Assembly: GCF_026626305.1 (NCBI RefSeq)
Contig: NZ_JAPNUE010000001.1
Span: 248,001 to 312,000 of the forward strand
Direction: 5' to 3'
Length of the DNA stretch: 64,000 bases
DNA from: Frigidibacter sp. RF13
GTDB taxonomy: Bacteria; Pseudomonadota; Alphaproteobacteria; Rhodobacterales; Rhodobacteraceae
Shown here: one piece after another, positions 26,279 through 35,841 of the stretch
How the letters are laid out: each line of letters opens with the position of its first letter
Position numbering within the stretch: position 1 is the stretch's first letter
Notes under the pieces: model-generated
Databases searched by the model: none
What the model was told of the DNA's origin: nothing
Seen by the model: the letters and a program-made list of their open reading frames with translations, nothing else
Translations under genes and position numbers: made by a program

Positions 26279-27436
26279 TCAGCCTTGCCCCTCGTCCAGC
26301 CAATGCAGGATCGCAGCGCGGTCACCGTCGAGGCGTGGCGCGATTGCCCGGGCGGCTGGCTCCGCTAGCCCGGTCATCTTCACCGGGTTGCCCGCTGCCA
26401 TGAAGTCGGGCCGACCCGGCTCCGAGGCGACAGGCAAGACCATATTGCGCGCCAGAACCTGGGGGTCGGCCAGTGCTTCGGCCATGTCCTGCACCTTGCC
26501 GGTCGGGACTCCATTAGCCTCCAGCAACCCGATCCAGTGGGCACTGGTGTGTTCCAGCGTAATCGCCTCGATCCGGCGCTTCAGCAGATGGACATTCTCG
26601 CAGCGCGCGGCATTGGTGGCAAAGCGCGGGTCCGTTGCCAGCGCAGGATCGCCGAGTGCCACGCAAAGCCGCGCAAACAGCGCATCGTTGCCCGCCGCGA
26701 TCACGAAGAACCCGTCCGAGGCACGGAAGGTCGAGAAGGGCGTGATCGTCTGATGGCGCGCGCCGGTGCGACCGGGGGCAACGCCCGTCGCGGTGGTGAT
26801 CGCAATCGCATGTTCCTGAATGGCGATTTGGGCGTCGAGCATGGAAATATCGATCTTTGCGCCCCGACCCGAGGTCTGGCGCGCGAAAAGCGCGGCCAGC
26901 ACACCCTGCACCAGATACATACCCGCAACGATATCGCCGATCGAGGCGCCGACGCGCACCGGCGGGCCATTTTCCTCGCCGGTGATCGACATGACGCCGC
27001 CGCGCGCTTGCACCACCATGTCATAGGCGGGCTTCCCCGCCTCCGGACCGGTATGACCGAAGCCAGAAACCGCGCCATAGATCAGGCGGGGATGGTGCGC
27101 GCGCAGCGCCTCCCAACCATAACCGAGCTTCTCCATCGTGCCGGGCCGGAAGTTTTCGAGGATCACATCCGCTCGCGCGAGAAGCCGGTCGAAGATGGCG
27201 CGGTCTTCCGGGGCCTTGAGGTCGAGTGCGATCGACTGCTTGCCGTGATTGAGCGCCGCGAAATAGGCGCTTTCGCCCTGAACGAACGGGGGAAAGGCAC
27301 GCGTATCGTCGCCGCTGCCCGGTCGCTCGACCTTGATCACCCGCGCGCCGAAATCCTGCAGCTGCGTGGACGCGAACGGTCCCGCCAGCACATGGGTCAG
27401 GTCAAGGACGGTGATGCCGTCGAGGGGCGCGGTCAT
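26279..27436 (-). CDS. CaiB/BaiF (class III) CoA-transferase
   Basis: 385 residues from the ATG at 27436 (MTAPLDGITVLDLTHVLAGPFASTQLQDFGARVIKVE, read in parts, is the family start). The catalytic aspartate is expected in GKPAYDMVVQARGG. Class III enzymes move CoA between carboxylic acids (formate/oxalate, carnitine, succinate with aromatic or branched acids). Nothing in the surroundings fixes the substrate: it is a lone gene convergent with patD and 93 bases from the ABC-F gene. Confidence 0.9.
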   Translation of the reverse strand: MTAPLDGITVLDLTHVLAGPFASTQLQDFGARVIKVERPGSGDDTRAFPPFVQGESAYFAALNHGKQSIALDLKAPEDRAIFDRLLARADVILENFRPGTMEKLGYGWEALRAHHPRLIYGAVSGFGHTGPEAGKPAYDMVVQARGGVMSITGEENGPPVRVGASIGDIVAGMYLVQGVLAALFARQTSGRGAKIDISMLDAQIAIQEHAIAITTATGVAPGRTGARHQTITPFSTFRASDGFFVIAAGNDALFARLCVALGDPALATDPRFATNAARCENVHLLKRRIEAITLEHTSAHWIGLLEANGVPTGKVQDMAEALADPQVLARNMVLPVASEPGRPDFMAAGNPVKMTGLAEPAARAIAPRLDGDRAAILHWLDEGQG

Positions 27437-27529
27437 GGTGGGCACCTGTTTCGAAGCGGATGATCCGAAGGTAGGCAGGAAGCTGGACCCCGGCAAGACA
27501 GGCTACGCAGTGCCTCAATCGGCGCAGGG

Positions 27530-29374
27530 TCAGCCCTCCACTGCCTCCAGCTTCTCGGCTGCCTTCATCCACAGGTCTTCGGCCCGGTCCAGCCCCTCCA
27601 TCACCTCGGCATATTTCTTCTGCCAGACAACGGCCTCGTCGGGGCGCTCATAGAGCGCGGGATCGGCGAGTTTCACTGCCAGCTTGTCACGCATCTCATT
27701 CAGCTTCGCGAGCCGTTCCTCGCATTTCCGGACCTCGGCCTTCAGCGCAAGAAGTGCCTCGCGTGAGGGTTTCGGGGCCTTTTCCTTGACCTTCTCGGCG
27801 GGCTTTTCCGCTTCGTCGCCCAGCAGGAGTTCGCGGCGATAATCCTCAAGATCGCGCGCATAGGGCGCCACTGCGCCCCCCTTCACCAGCCACAGCCGGT
27901 CGGCCACAAGGCCCAGCAGATGCATGTCGTGGGAAACAAGGATCACGGCGCCGGAATATTCGGTCAGCGCCGTCACCAGAGCTTCCCGGCTTTCGATGTC
28001 GAGGTGGTTGGTCGGTTCGTCGAGGATCAGAAGATGCGGTGCATCAAGGGTGGCCAGCAGCAGCGACAGTCGCGCTTTCTGACCGCCGGACAGGCGACCG
28101 ACCAGCGTTTCGGCCTGATCGGCGCCAAGGCCGAAGCCCGCAAGGCGCGCGCGCAGTTTCGCCTGGCCCTCGTCGGGGCGCTGGCGCTGGATATGCTGCA
28201 GGGGCGTTTCGTCGAGGTGCAGCTCGTCGACCTGATGCTGGGCGAAATAGCCGATGCGCAGCTTGGAAGAGCGGGTGAAGGTGCCGCCCTGCGCTGGGAG
28301 TTTCCCGGCGAGGAGTTTCGAGAGCGTCGACTTGCCTTCACCGTTGCGGCCCAGAAGTGCGATCCGGTCATCCTGGTCGATGCGGAGTGACAGGCGTTTC
28401 AGCACGGGCGGGCCGTCATAGCCGACCGACGTGCCCTCCATCGTGATGATGGGCGGCGACAAGGTCTCGGGTTCGGGGAAGCTGAAGACGACCTTCTTCG
28501 CCTCTTCGGGCGCAAGGATCGGCTGCATCTTTTCCAGCATCTTCACCCGGCTTTGCGCCTGCACCGCCTTCGAGGCCTTGGCCTTGAACCGGTCGACGAA
28601 GGATTGCAGATGCGCGCGCCGCGCCTCCTGCTTCTTGGCCTCGGCCGCCTGCACGGCGCGCAGTTCCGCCCGCTGGCGGGCGAACTGGTCATAGGGGCCC
28701 GACCAGTAGGTAAGCTTCCGGTTTTCCAAGTGCAGGATCGAGCCGACGGCCCGGTTCAGCAGGCCCCGGTCGTGGCTGATGATGATGACGGTGTGGGGAT
28801 ATTTCGCGAGGTAGCTTTCGAGCCACAGCGCGCCTTCCAGATCGAGATAGTTGGTCGGTTCGTCCAACAAAAGCAGGTCGGGCTGCGCGAAAAGGACGCC
28901 CGCCAGCGCCACCCGCATCCGCCAGCCACCGGAGAAATCCGAACAGGGACGTTTCTGTTCCTCGGGTTCAAAGCCCAGACCCCTGAGGATTGCCGAAGCG
29001 CGGCCCTCCGCCGACCAGGCGTCAATATCGGCCAGCCGGTGCTGGATCTCGGCGATCCGGTGGGGGTCGGTCGCATGGTCGGCCTCGGCCATCAGCGCGG
29101 CGCGCTCAGTGTCGGCGGCCAGAACCGTATCGAGAAGCGAGGTCGAGGAGGACGGCACTTCCTGCGCCACGCCGCCGATCTTCGCCCTTGACGGCAGCGC
29201 GATCTCGCCGCCTTCCAGCGCCAGCTCCCCCCGGATCAGCCGGAAGAGCGTGGTCTTGCCGGTGCCGTTCTGACCGACGAGGCCGACCTTGTGGCCGGCG
29301 GGAATGGTGGCCGAGGCGCCCTCGAACAAAGGGCGCCCCTCGACCGAATAGCTGATATCGGAAATCCTGAGCAT
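27530..29374 (-). CDS. ABC-F family ATPase (YheS-like)
   Basis: 614 residues with two ABC domains and no membrane segments. Walker A motifs are GQNGTGKTT and GRNGEGKST; signatures FSGGWRMRVALAGVL and LSGGQKARLSLLLATL; both Walker B stretches read LLLDEPTNYLD and LILDEPTNHLD. A long charged linker near 225-290 (AEAKKQEARRAHLQSFVDRFKAKASKAVQAQS, read in parts) corresponds to the P-site tRNA interaction motif, and a coiled coil closes the protein. Such proteins bind the ribosomal E site and help stalled translation; the exact member is uncertain. Confidence 0.9.
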   Translation of the reverse strand: MLRISDISYSVEGRPLFEGASATIPAGHKVGLVGQNGTGKTTLFRLIRGELALEGGEIALPSRAKIGGVAQEVPSSSTSLLDTVLAADTERAALMAEADHATDPHRIAEIQHRLADIDAWSAEGRASAILRGLGFEPEEQKRPCSDFSGGWRMRVALAGVLFAQPDLLLLDEPTNYLDLEGALWLESYLAKYPHTVIIISHDRGLLNRAVGSILHLENRKLTYWSGPYDQFARQRAELRAVQAAEAKKQEARRAHLQSFVDRFKAKASKAVQAQSRVKMLEKMQPILAPEEAKKVVFSFPEPETLSPPIITMEGTSVGYDGPPVLKRLSLRIDQDDRIALLGRNGEGKSTLSKLLAGKLPAQGGTFTRSSKLRIGYFAQHQVDELHLDETPLQHIQRQRPDEGQAKLRARLAGFGLGADQAETLVGRLSGGQKARLSLLLATLDAPHLLILDEPTNHLDIESREALVTALTEYSGAVILVSHDMHLLGLVADRLWLVKGGAVAPYARDLEDYRRELLLGDEAEKPAEKVKEKAPKPSREALLALKAEVRKCEERLAKLNEMRDKLAVKLADPALYERPDEAVVWQKKYAEVMEGLDRAEDLWMKAAEKLEAVEG

Positions 29375-29429
29375 AGGCGCGCCTTAGCAGAGGCTTCGCG
29401 TCCAAGGAAGCGCTCCTGCCTTCATAGTG

Positions 29430-29470
29430 GCTCAAATATCCCTGGGGGCTTGGGAGCAGAACCCCAACCC
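29430..29470. repeat. GC-rich intergenic element, degenerate copy 2
   Basis: CTCAAATATCCCTGGGGG followed by CTTGGGAGCAGAACCCCAA resembles copy 1 at 26213 but with a poorer stem. It lies between the divergent ABC-F and ndk genes. Confidence 0.5.
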
Positions 29471-29553
29471 GCTTTCCTTCGCGGCCGAGCCATGCTAGGG
29501 CGCGCGCCATCAAATCCCCGGGCCGCCGCGCCCCCCATCGAAACGAGACCGAC

Positions 29554-29976
29554 ATGGCCACCGAACGCACCCTTTCCATCATCAAGCCCGACGCCACCAA
29601 GCGGAACCTCACCGGCGCCATCGTCGCCAAATTCGAGGATGCTGGCCTGCGCGTCGTTGCCTCGAAGCGCATCCACCTGAGCCCTGCTCAGGCCGGCGCG
29701 TTCTATGCCGAGCACAAGGAGCGCGGTTTCTATGGCGAGCTCTGCGCGTTCATGGCGTCCGAGCCGGTCGTCGTGCAGGTGCTGGAAGGCGAGGGCGCGA
29801 TTGCCAAGAACCGCGAAGTGATGGGCGCGACCGATCCGGCGCAGGCCGCCGACGGCACGATCCGCAAGCTGTTCGCGCTGTCGAAGGGCGAAAATTCGGT
29901 CCATGGCTCCGACAGCCCGGAATCGGCGGCGCGCGAGATCAGCTTCTTCTTCTCGGGCCTCGAACTCGTCGGCTGA
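29554..29976 (+). CDS. ndk: Nucleoside-diphosphate kinase
   Basis: 140 residues, the standard bacterial length. It transfers the gamma phosphate of ATP to other nucleoside diphosphates through a phosphohistidine, here His117 in ENSVHGSDS. The start [16 protein letters not shown], the SKR in VVASKRIHL and the [14 protein letters not shown] motif are all canonical. The gene is single and ends at a good terminator. Confidence 0.98.
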   Translation: MATERTLSIIKPDATKRNLTGAIVAKFEDAGLRVVASKRIHLSPAQAGAFYAEHKERGFYGELCAFMASEPVVVQVLEGEGAIAKNREVMGATDPAQAADGTIRKLFALSKGENSVHGSDSPESAAREISFFFSGLELVG

Positions 29977-30005
29977 TCGTTCGACTGTCTGAATGAAGTC
30001 GTGAG

Positions 30006-30035
30006 ACGGGTCGCTTCGGCGGCCCGTTTTCGTTT
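30006..30035 (+). terminator. Rho-independent terminator of ndk
   Basis: ACGGGTCGC (30006-30014) pairs with GCGGCCCGT (30019-30027), one G-U pair, on a TTCG tetraloop, followed by TTTTCGTTT. It starts 30 bases after the ndk stop and ends just before the convergent gene at 30040. Confidence 0.88.
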
Positions 30036-30039
30036 CCGG

Positions 30040-30660
30040 TCAATATTCGTTTGCGCCCTTGCCTGCGAGGATGCGCTGGCGAAAGCCCTGGATGCGGTTC
30101 ACCCGGGTTTCGGGTTTCTTTGCCGAACCGATGGCGATCGCGTAGCTTTTCTGTCGCCCCGGTGTCAGCGCCTGAAAAGCGTCCGCCAGCTCGGGGTCGG
30201 CATCGAGCGCGTCGAGCAGTTCGTCGGGCAGGTCGATTTCGCCCGCCTCACGCGGCGGCGTGATACCTGCCTCGGCATAGGCCATGGCTTCGGCGAGATA
30301 GGACAGGATCAGCGCCTCCCGCGCCGCGACCTGCGCGTTTTCGTCAAAGCGGATCATATCGGGGTGCCGGGTGTTCGGCCCCTGCCGTTCCAAGACGCCA
30401 CTTGGATCTTTCATCAGCGCGGCATTGAAGAAGGTCAGCCGGAAATCGCCACGAAAGGCGCCGATGAGGGCGATGTTGCGGCCCGCGTGCATGTAACAGG
30501 GATGGCCCCATTTGACCGTCTCGGTCAGCCCAGCCGCACGACAGATGCGGCGGAGGTCGGCGAGGCCCGCGGCCCAGCGTTTCGTCGAACAATCCGGCGT
30601 GTCAAAGCGCGGGCAGCGGCCGCAGCCTCTGGTGAAGAAGTCCTCGATCTCGGTGATCAT
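30040..30660 (-). CDS. YdeI/OmpD-associated (DUF1801-type) protein
   Basis: 206 residues. The first part (DLRRICRAAGLTETVKWGHPCYMHAGRNIALIGAFRGDFRLTFF, in sections) matches the DUF1801/YdhG-like fold, and the C-terminal part LDALDADPELADAFQALTPGRQKSYAIAIGSAKKPETRVNRI, in sections, is the YdeI/OmpD-associated motif. Biochemical function is unknown for the family. It is convergent with ndk and divergent from alaS; the ATG at 30660 is the only good start. Confidence 0.8.
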   Translation of the reverse strand: MITEIEDFFTRGCGRCPRFDTPDCSTKRWAAGLADLRRICRAAGLTETVKWGHPCYMHAGRNIALIGAFRGDFRLTFFNAALMKDPSGVLERQGPNTRHPDMIRFDENAQVAAREALILSYLAEAMAYAEAGITPPREAGEIDLPDELLDALDADPELADAFQALTPGRQKSYAIAIGSAKKPETRVNRIQGFRQRILAGKGANEY

Positions 30661-30842
30661 CCCGGCCGGCCCCCTTGACCCACTGCATGACCGATCCTGA
30701 AGCAGAACCGACGCTAGGGAAACACCCTCGCTTCAGCATCGGCGATCCCTTGCGCCGCAGTGCGGAAAACGCCGTGGACAGGGCATATCGCGGACGCTAA
30801 ACCGGCAAGGCTAAGGACTTTGCCTTGAAGGACCGCCCGCCC

Positions 30843-33503
30843 ATGGCCTCGCTGAACGACATCCGCTCGACCTTCCTCGATTTCTTCCGCCGCAACGGCC
30901 ATGAAGTTGTCGCCTCCTCGCCGCTGGTGCCGCGGAATGACCCGACGCTCATGTTCGCCAATTCGGGCATGGTGCAGTTCAAGAACCTGTTCACCGGGGT
31001 CGAGACGCGGGATTACAAGCGCGCCACCACCTCGCAGAAATGCGTGCGCGCGGGCGGCAAACACAATGACCTCGACAATGTTGGCTATACCGCGCGGCAT
31101 CACACATTCTTCGAGATGCTGGGGAACTTCTCGTTCGGTGACTATTTCAAGGAAAGCGCGATCCCCTTCGCCTGGGAGCTTCTGACCAAGGATTTCGGCC
31201 TCGACAAGTCGCGGCTTCTGGTCACCGTCTATCATACCGATGACGAGGCGGCTTCGATCTGGAAGAAGGTGGCGGGGCTGCCTGACGACCGGATCATCCG
31301 GATCGCGACCGACGACAATTTCTGGCGCATGGGTCCGACCGGCCCTTGCGGCCCCTGCACCGAAATCTTCTACGACCATGGCCCGTCGATCTGGGGCGGT
31401 CCGCCCGGTTCGGCCGAGGAGGATGGCGACCGGTTCATCGAGATCTGGAACAACGTCTTCATGCAGAACGAGCAGCTGCCGGACGGCAGCCTGCGGGTTC
31501 TTGACATGCAGTCGATTGACACCGGCATGGGGCTGGAGCGGATCGGCGCGCTTTTGCAGGGCAAGCATGACAATTACGATACCGACCTGATGCGGTCGCT
31601 GATCGAGGCGTCGGCGCATGCCACGTCGAGCGATCCCGATGGGCCGGGCAAGGTCCACCACCGGGTGATCGCCGACCACCTGCGCTCGACCTCGTTCCTG
31701 ATCGCTGACGGGGTGATGCCGTCGAACGAGGGGCGCGGCTATGTGCTGCGCCGGATCATGCGCCGGGCGATGCGCCATGCGCATATGCTGGGTGCGAAGG
31801 ATCCGGTCATGCACCGGCTGGTGCCCGCGCTTGTGCGGCAGATGGGCGGGGCCTATCCGGAGCTTGTCCAGGCTCAGGCGCTGATCGAAGAGACACAGCG
31901 GCTGGAAGAGACGCGCTTCCGCCAGACGTTGGACCGGGGCCTTGGTCTTCTGGAGGATGAGGTCGCGAAACTGGGCGAAGGCCAGCCTCTGCCGGGGGCT
32001 GCGGCCTTCAAGCTTTATGACACATACGGTTTTCCGCTGGACCTGACGCAGGACGCGCTGCGCGAGCAGGGGCGCGAGGTCGATGTCGTGGGCTTCGATC
32101 ATGCGATGGCCGAACAGAAGGCCAAGGCGCGGGCCGCCTGGGCTGGTTCGGGCGAGGCGAAGGATGCGGCCATCTGGTTCGAGCTCGCGGACAAGCACGG
32201 GGCGACGGAATTCCTGGGTTATGACACCGAGACGGCCGAGGGTGAGATCACGGCGATTGTTGCCGACGGCAAGGAAACCGGCAGCGCCGCGACCGGCGCG
32301 AAGGTGCAGATCGTGGTGAACCAGACGCCTTTCTATGCCGAAAGCGGCGGGCAGGTTGGCGACAGCGGCCTGATCCGCACCGATACCGGGCTGGCAACCG
32401 TAACGGATACGAAAAAATCGCAAGGCGTCTTCATCCATATGGCCGAAGTGACCGAGGGCCAGATCGCCCGTGGCCAGCCTGCGAAGCTGGAAGTCTCGCA
32501 CAAGCGCCGCAGCGCGATCCGCGCCAACCATTCGGCGACGCATCTTCTGCACGAGGCGCTGCGCCGCGCGCTGGGCGATCATGTCGCCCAGAAGGGATCG
32601 CTGAATGCCGAAGACCGGCTCCGGTTCGACTTTTCCCATTCCAAGGGGCTGTCGGGCGAGGAACTGGCGACCGTTGAGGCCGAGGTGAATGACTTCATCC
32701 GGCAGAATTCTTCCGTCGAAACGCGGATCATGACGCCGGACGATGCCCGGGCGCTGGGTGCGCAGGCGTTGTTCGGCGAGAAATACGGCGACGAGGTGCG
32801 TGTCGTGTCGATGGGCCGCCTTAGCGGTTCGGGCAAGGGCACGGACGGCGCGACCTATTCGCTGGAGCTTTGCGGCGGCACCCATGTGGCGCGGACGGGC
32901 GATATCGGCGCCTTCGTGGCGCTGGGTGACAGCGCCTCGTCGGCTGGCGTGCGGCGGATCGAGGCGCTGACCGGGCAGGCGGCACTGGATCATCTGCGCG
33001 GGCAGGACCGGCGTCTGATGGACGTGGCGGCGGCGCTGAAGGCCCAGCCGCAGGATGTGGCGGACCGGGTGAAGGCGCTGATGGATGAGCGCAAGGCGCT
33101 TCAGAACGAGGTTGCGCAGCTTCGGCGCGAGCTGGCGATGGGTGGCGGCGGTTCTGGCCCCGACGCCAAGGAAATCAACGGGGTGAAGTTCATTCCTCAG
33201 GTGGTTTCGGGTGTTTCCGGCAAGGACCTGCCGGCGCTTGTCGACGAATTGAAGGCGCGCGTCGGTTCCGGTGCGGTGCTGGTCGTGGCCGATACCGGCG
33301 GCAAGGCGGCGGTGGCGGCGGGCGTGACGGCTGATCTGACGGCGCGTCTGTCGGCGGTCGATCTGGTGAAGGCGGCGGCCGAGGCCTTGGGCGGGAAGGG
33401 CGGCGGTGGCCGGCCCGACATGGCGCAGGCCGGTGGTGCCAGCGCCGAGAACGCCGAGGGCGCGATCAAGGCCGCCGAAGCGGTGATTGGAGGCATGAAA
33501 TGA
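30843..33503 (+). CDS. alaS: Alanine--tRNA ligase
   Basis: 886 residues from the ATG at 30843 ([21 protein letters not shown], 21 residues in family form); an in-frame TTG at 30825 is less likely. The aminoacylation core, the editing domain with zinc-type motifs NHSATHLLH and [10 protein letters not shown], and the C-terminal [13 protein letters not shown] of the C-Ala region are present. It charges tRNA-Ala and clears mischarged Ser/Gly. First gene of a three-gene unit with DUF1330 and MOSC genes, joined by overlaps. It also charges tmRNA, whose gene lies at the other end of the window. Confidence 0.98.
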   Translation: MASLNDIRSTFLDFFRRNGHEVVASSPLVPRNDPTLMFANSGMVQFKNLFTGVETRDYKRATTSQKCVRAGGKHNDLDNVGYTARHHTFFEMLGNFSFGDYFKESAIPFAWELLTKDFGLDKSRLLVTVYHTDDEAASIWKKVAGLPDDRIIRIATDDNFWRMGPTGPCGPCTEIFYDHGPSIWGGPPGSAEEDGDRFIEIWNNVFMQNEQLPDGSLRVLDMQSIDTGMGLERIGALLQGKHDNYDTDLMRSLIEASAHATSSDPDGPGKVHHRVIADHLRSTSFLIADGVMPSNEGRGYVLRRIMRRAMRHAHMLGAKDPVMHRLVPALVRQMGGAYPELVQAQALIEETQRLEETRFRQTLDRGLGLLEDEVAKLGEGQPLPGAAAFKLYDTYGFPLDLTQDALREQGREVDVVGFDHAMAEQKAKARAAWAGSGEAKDAAIWFELADKHGATEFLGYDTETAEGEITAIVADGKETGSAATGAKVQIVVNQTPFYAESGGQVGDSGLIRTDTGLATVTDTKKSQGVFIHMAEVTEGQIARGQPAKLEVSHKRRSAIRANHSATHLLHEALRRALGDHVAQKGSLNAEDRLRFDFSHSKGLSGEELATVEAEVNDFIRQNSSVETRIMTPDDARALGAQALFGEKYGDEVRVVSMGRLSGSGKGTDGATYSLELCGGTHVARTGDIGAFVALGDSASSAGVRRIEALTGQAALDHLRGQDRRLMDVAAALKAQPQDVADRVKALMDERKALQNEVAQLRRELAMGGGGSGPDAKEINGVKFIPQVVSGVSGKDLPALVDELKARVGSGAVLVVADTGGKAAVAAGVTADLTARLSAVDLVKAAAEALGGKGGGGRPDMAQAGGASAENAEGAIKAAEAVIGGMK

Positions 33504-33796
33504 CCGAGACCAAGGGAGCCTTCTGGATCGCCCATGTGAAGGTGCTGGATGCCGAGCGCTACGGCAAATATGCGGCCTTGGCCGGTCCCGCGATCGCCAA
33601 GCATGGCGGCGCGTTCCTTGCGCGCGGCGGGCGCTACGTGCAGCTTGAGGGCAATGATCGGCCGCGCAATGTGGTCGCACGCTTTCCGTCCTTGGAGGCG
33701 GCGGTCGCCTGCTATCACAGTCCCGAATATCAGGAGGCGCTGAGCCACGCCAAGGGCGCCTCGGAGCGTGACCTGATGGTGGTCGAGGAAGGCTGA
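33500..33796 (+). CDS. DUF1330 family protein
   Basis: 98 residues overlapping the alaS stop by four bases (ATGA). The sequence [38 protein letters not shown], in sections, and [11 protein letters not shown] is a clean DUF1330 ferredoxin-like dimer fold. The function of the family is not established; translational coupling to alaS may only reflect compact gene packing. Confidence 0.9.
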   Translation: MTETKGAFWIAHVKVLDAERYGKYAALAGPAIAKHGGAFLARGGRYVQLEGNDRPRNVVARFPSLEAAVACYHSPEYQEALSHAKGASERDLMVVEEG

Positions 33797-34269
33797 TGGA
33801 AGGCGCGCTCGCCCGGCTGCTGGCGACGCATGCCGGGCCAGGGCGGGTGGACTGGATCGGCATCCGACCGGAGCGGCGGGCGCCGATGCAACCGATGGAA
33901 CGTGCGGCGGTTGCTCTGGACGGGATCGCGGGCGATCATGCGAGGCCCGGCAAGCGGGCGGTGACGCTTTTGCAGGCCGAACATCTGCCGGTGATCGCGG
34001 CGCTGGCGCAGAGGGGTGCGGTGGCGCCCGATCTGCTGCGCCGCAACCTGCTGATCTCGGCGATCAACCTGTCGGCGCTGAACGGCCAGACGGTTCGGGT
34101 CGGCGGGGCGATGCTGCGCCTGACCGGGCCCTGTGCGCCTTGTTCGCGGATGGAAGAGGCACTCGGCCCGGGCGGCTACAATGCGATGCGCGGTCATGGC
34201 GGCTGGTGTGCCGAGGTGCTGGAGCCGGGAGAGATCATGCTGGGGGATGCGGTTCTGGTATCGGCCTAG
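33796..34269 (+). CDS. MOSC-domain protein
   Basis: 157 residues, starting in the last base of the DUF1330 stop. Motifs typical of MOSC are the GDHARPGKRAVTLLQAEHL stretch, RRNLLISAINLSALNGQ, and the conserved cysteine segment TGPCAPCSRMEEALGPGGYNAMRGHGG, in sections. MOSC proteins handle molybdenum cofactor-bound sulfur or detoxify N-hydroxylated bases (YiiM/YcbX type). This one is a stand-alone YiiM-like domain. Confidence 0.9.
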   Translation: MEGALARLLATHAGPGRVDWIGIRPERRAPMQPMERAAVALDGIAGDHARPGKRAVTLLQAEHLPVIAALAQRGAVAPDLLRRNLLISAINLSALNGQTVRVGGAMLRLTGPCAPCSRMEEALGPGGYNAMRGHGGWCAEVLEPGEIMLGDAVLVSA

Positions 34270-34380
34270 CGGATCTGATTTCCGGCGGAAAACAGGGACT
34301 TTGTTCTAAATATTGACATATAAAAGGAACAATTCTCCCAAAACATTGGTATTGTCGGAACATTCATCCTTTGCTTTCCC

Positions 34381-34405
34381 CAAGATCCCTGATATTTTGC
34401 CACAA
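34381..34405. promoter_or_regulatory. Possible regulatory motif upstream of the amidotransferase gene
   Basis: A 25-base stretch beginning CAAGATCCCTGATATTTTGC resembles, in 18 of 25 positions when offset by one base, a stretch at 35709-35733 near the winged-helix regulator gene. The region 34270-34420 is AT-rich compared with its surroundings and has a TTGACA hexamer at 34313. With only two sites the resemblance could be chance. Confidence 0.25.
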
Positions 34406-34501
34406 TCCCGGCGAAAGGGTCTGGTAAGAACCCTGTAGCAGACTGGGAGGGCAGGCGCGCCACCGTTCGAGACTTGGGCGCGGAGTGAAGGGTGAAGGGC
34501 C

Positions 34502-35299
34502 ATGTGCAGATGGGCCGCCTATATTGGGCAACCGATCTTTATTGAAGACATCGTCAGCCGACCTGGCCATTCGCTGGTTGAGCAAAGCCATTGCGCCAGC
34601 GAATGCAAGACTGCAATCAATGCCGACGGGTTCGGGCTTGCCTGGTACGGCGACCACCCTGAACCGGGCCTTTTCCGCGATATCCTGCCCGCCTGGTCCG
34701 ACCCGAACCTCGCCTCGATCACAAGGCAGGTCAGGTCGCGTCTCTTCCTCGCCCATGTCCGTGCCTCGACCGGCACGGCCACCAGCCGCAACAACTGCCA
34801 TCCGTTCGCGGTCGGGCGGTGGAGCTTCATGCACAACGGCCAGATCGGCGGCTACAGCCAGTTTCGCCGCGATGCCGAGATGATGATCCCTGACGCGCTT
34901 TATCCGCACAGGAAGGGCGCGACCGACAGCGAAGCACTGTTTTTGATCGCGCTCGGCGAAGGGCTGGACGATGACCCGAAAGGCGCGCTGGAACGGGCGA
35001 CGGCGCGGATGGAGGCATTGTCGCGGCAGAAGGGGACGACACCGCATTTCCGGATGACGGCCGCTTTTTCGGATGGCGAACGGCTTTACGCGGTGCGCTA
35101 TGCGTCGGACGATCATGCGCCAACGCTCTACCACCGCTGGTCCGACACGCGCGGGGGCAGGGCGGTTGTGTCCGAGCCGCTGGAAGCGGGCGAATGCTGG
35201 GAGGCGGTGCCGGCGGGGACGTTCTGCACGTTTGAGGGGAATGGGGTCAGGGTCGAGCCATTTCAACCCACGATGATGAAGGCGCTGGCTGCCGAATAG
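34502..35299 (+). CDS. Class II glutamine amidotransferase (YafJ/EgtC-like)
   Basis: 265 residues. Removal of the initiator methionine would expose Cys2 (MCRWAAYIG) as the catalytic nucleophile. Other class II motifs are NADGFGLAWYGD, LFLAHVRASTGTATSRNNCHPF and SFMHNGQIGGY. No synthase domain is attached, so it may hydrolyse glutamine or a gamma-glutamyl compound on its own, or supply ammonia to a partner. Gamma-glutamyl substrate families such as EgtC are related. The neighbours give no pathway. The upstream region is AT-rich. Confidence 0.87.
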   Translation: MCRWAAYIGQPIFIEDIVSRPGHSLVEQSHCASECKTAINADGFGLAWYGDHPEPGLFRDILPAWSDPNLASITRQVRSRLFLAHVRASTGTATSRNNCHPFAVGRWSFMHNGQIGGYSQFRRDAEMMIPDALYPHRKGATDSEALFLIALGEGLDDDPKGALERATARMEALSRQKGTTPHFRMTAAFSDGERLYAVRYASDDHAPTLYHRWSDTRGGRAVVSEPLEAGECWEAVPAGTFCTFEGNGVRVEPFQPTMMKALAAE

Positions 35300-35369
35300 C
35301 CAACGCCTCAATCCCGGAGCCGATGTCGCGAGCAAGGCTGCATTCCTCGACCGCAACGCTCGGCGTCTT

Positions 35370-35621
35370 TCAAAGGTGCTTGAGCCGGTTTGCCTGGCGA
35401 ACAAGTTCGTCCGAAGAGGCGTCCGCCGCGCATTCGATACCGATATCGGCCAGCAGGTGTGCGGAAAGTGACTGCATGCGTTCCAGTTCGTGGCGCAGAA
35501 TCAGGTCTTGATCCGCAGTTTCCGTATCCTGTTTGCGGCTGAACAGGCGGCCAAGCCACAAGGGAAAGGACATGTTGATAGCGTGCGGACGGTCGGTCTG
35601 GCTGGTGAGGTGGTAGGACAT
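35370..35621 (-). CDS. DUF1127-like small protein
   Basis: 83 residues from the ATG at 35621, which has AAGGAGC at good spacing; the frame is open further upstream without coding character. The C-terminal part (RMQSLSAHLLADIGIECAADASSDELVRQANRL, in sections) has the arginine-flanked ADIG motif of DUF1127 proteins. Small DUF1127 proteins in alphaproteobacteria affect RNA turnover and phosphate or stress responses; whether this longer form does is open. Divergent from the winged-helix regulator gene. Confidence 0.72.
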   Translation of the reverse strand: MSYHLTSQTDRPHAINMSFPLWLGRLFSRKQDTETADQDLILRHELERMQSLSAHLLADIGIECAADASSDELVRQANRLKHL

Positions 35622-35708
35622 TTTCAGCTCCTTCTGGTTGAGGGTCCGGATGTTCCGGGGTGAAGACATCCTCGCATCTGCGCCGCGCCTGATCCTGAAA
35701 GCGGTCTG

Positions 35709-35733
35709 AAATATTCCCGAAATCTTTCCGCAA
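35709..35733. promoter_or_regulatory. Possible regulator-binding direct repeat
   Basis: GAAATATTCCC is followed at once by GAAATCTTTCC, an 11-base direct repeat, the spacing used by OmpR/PhoB-type winged helices. It lies between the DUF1127 gene and the gene for a regulator with such a domain and resembles the stretch at 34381. Autoregulation is a guess. Confidence 0.35.
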
Positions 35734-35841
35734 TTCAGCGTTTCAGAGAGTACCCGGCCTGTCCGTCGACATGCTTGACTCGCTTGGCCAATCCCTCGAC
35801 CCTGCCCGAAGGGGAACGCGGGTGGCGGGGTTCTGGCCCAC

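Noticed and set aside
30714..33863. 1049-codon open frame antisense to alaS
   Set aside because: No family motifs and composition typical of a shadow frame; alaS on the other strand is certain.
34266..34463. Short minus-strand ORF between the MOSC and amidotransferase genes
   Set aside because: Lies in an AT-rich promoter-like region, no ribosome-binding site, no recognisable protein.
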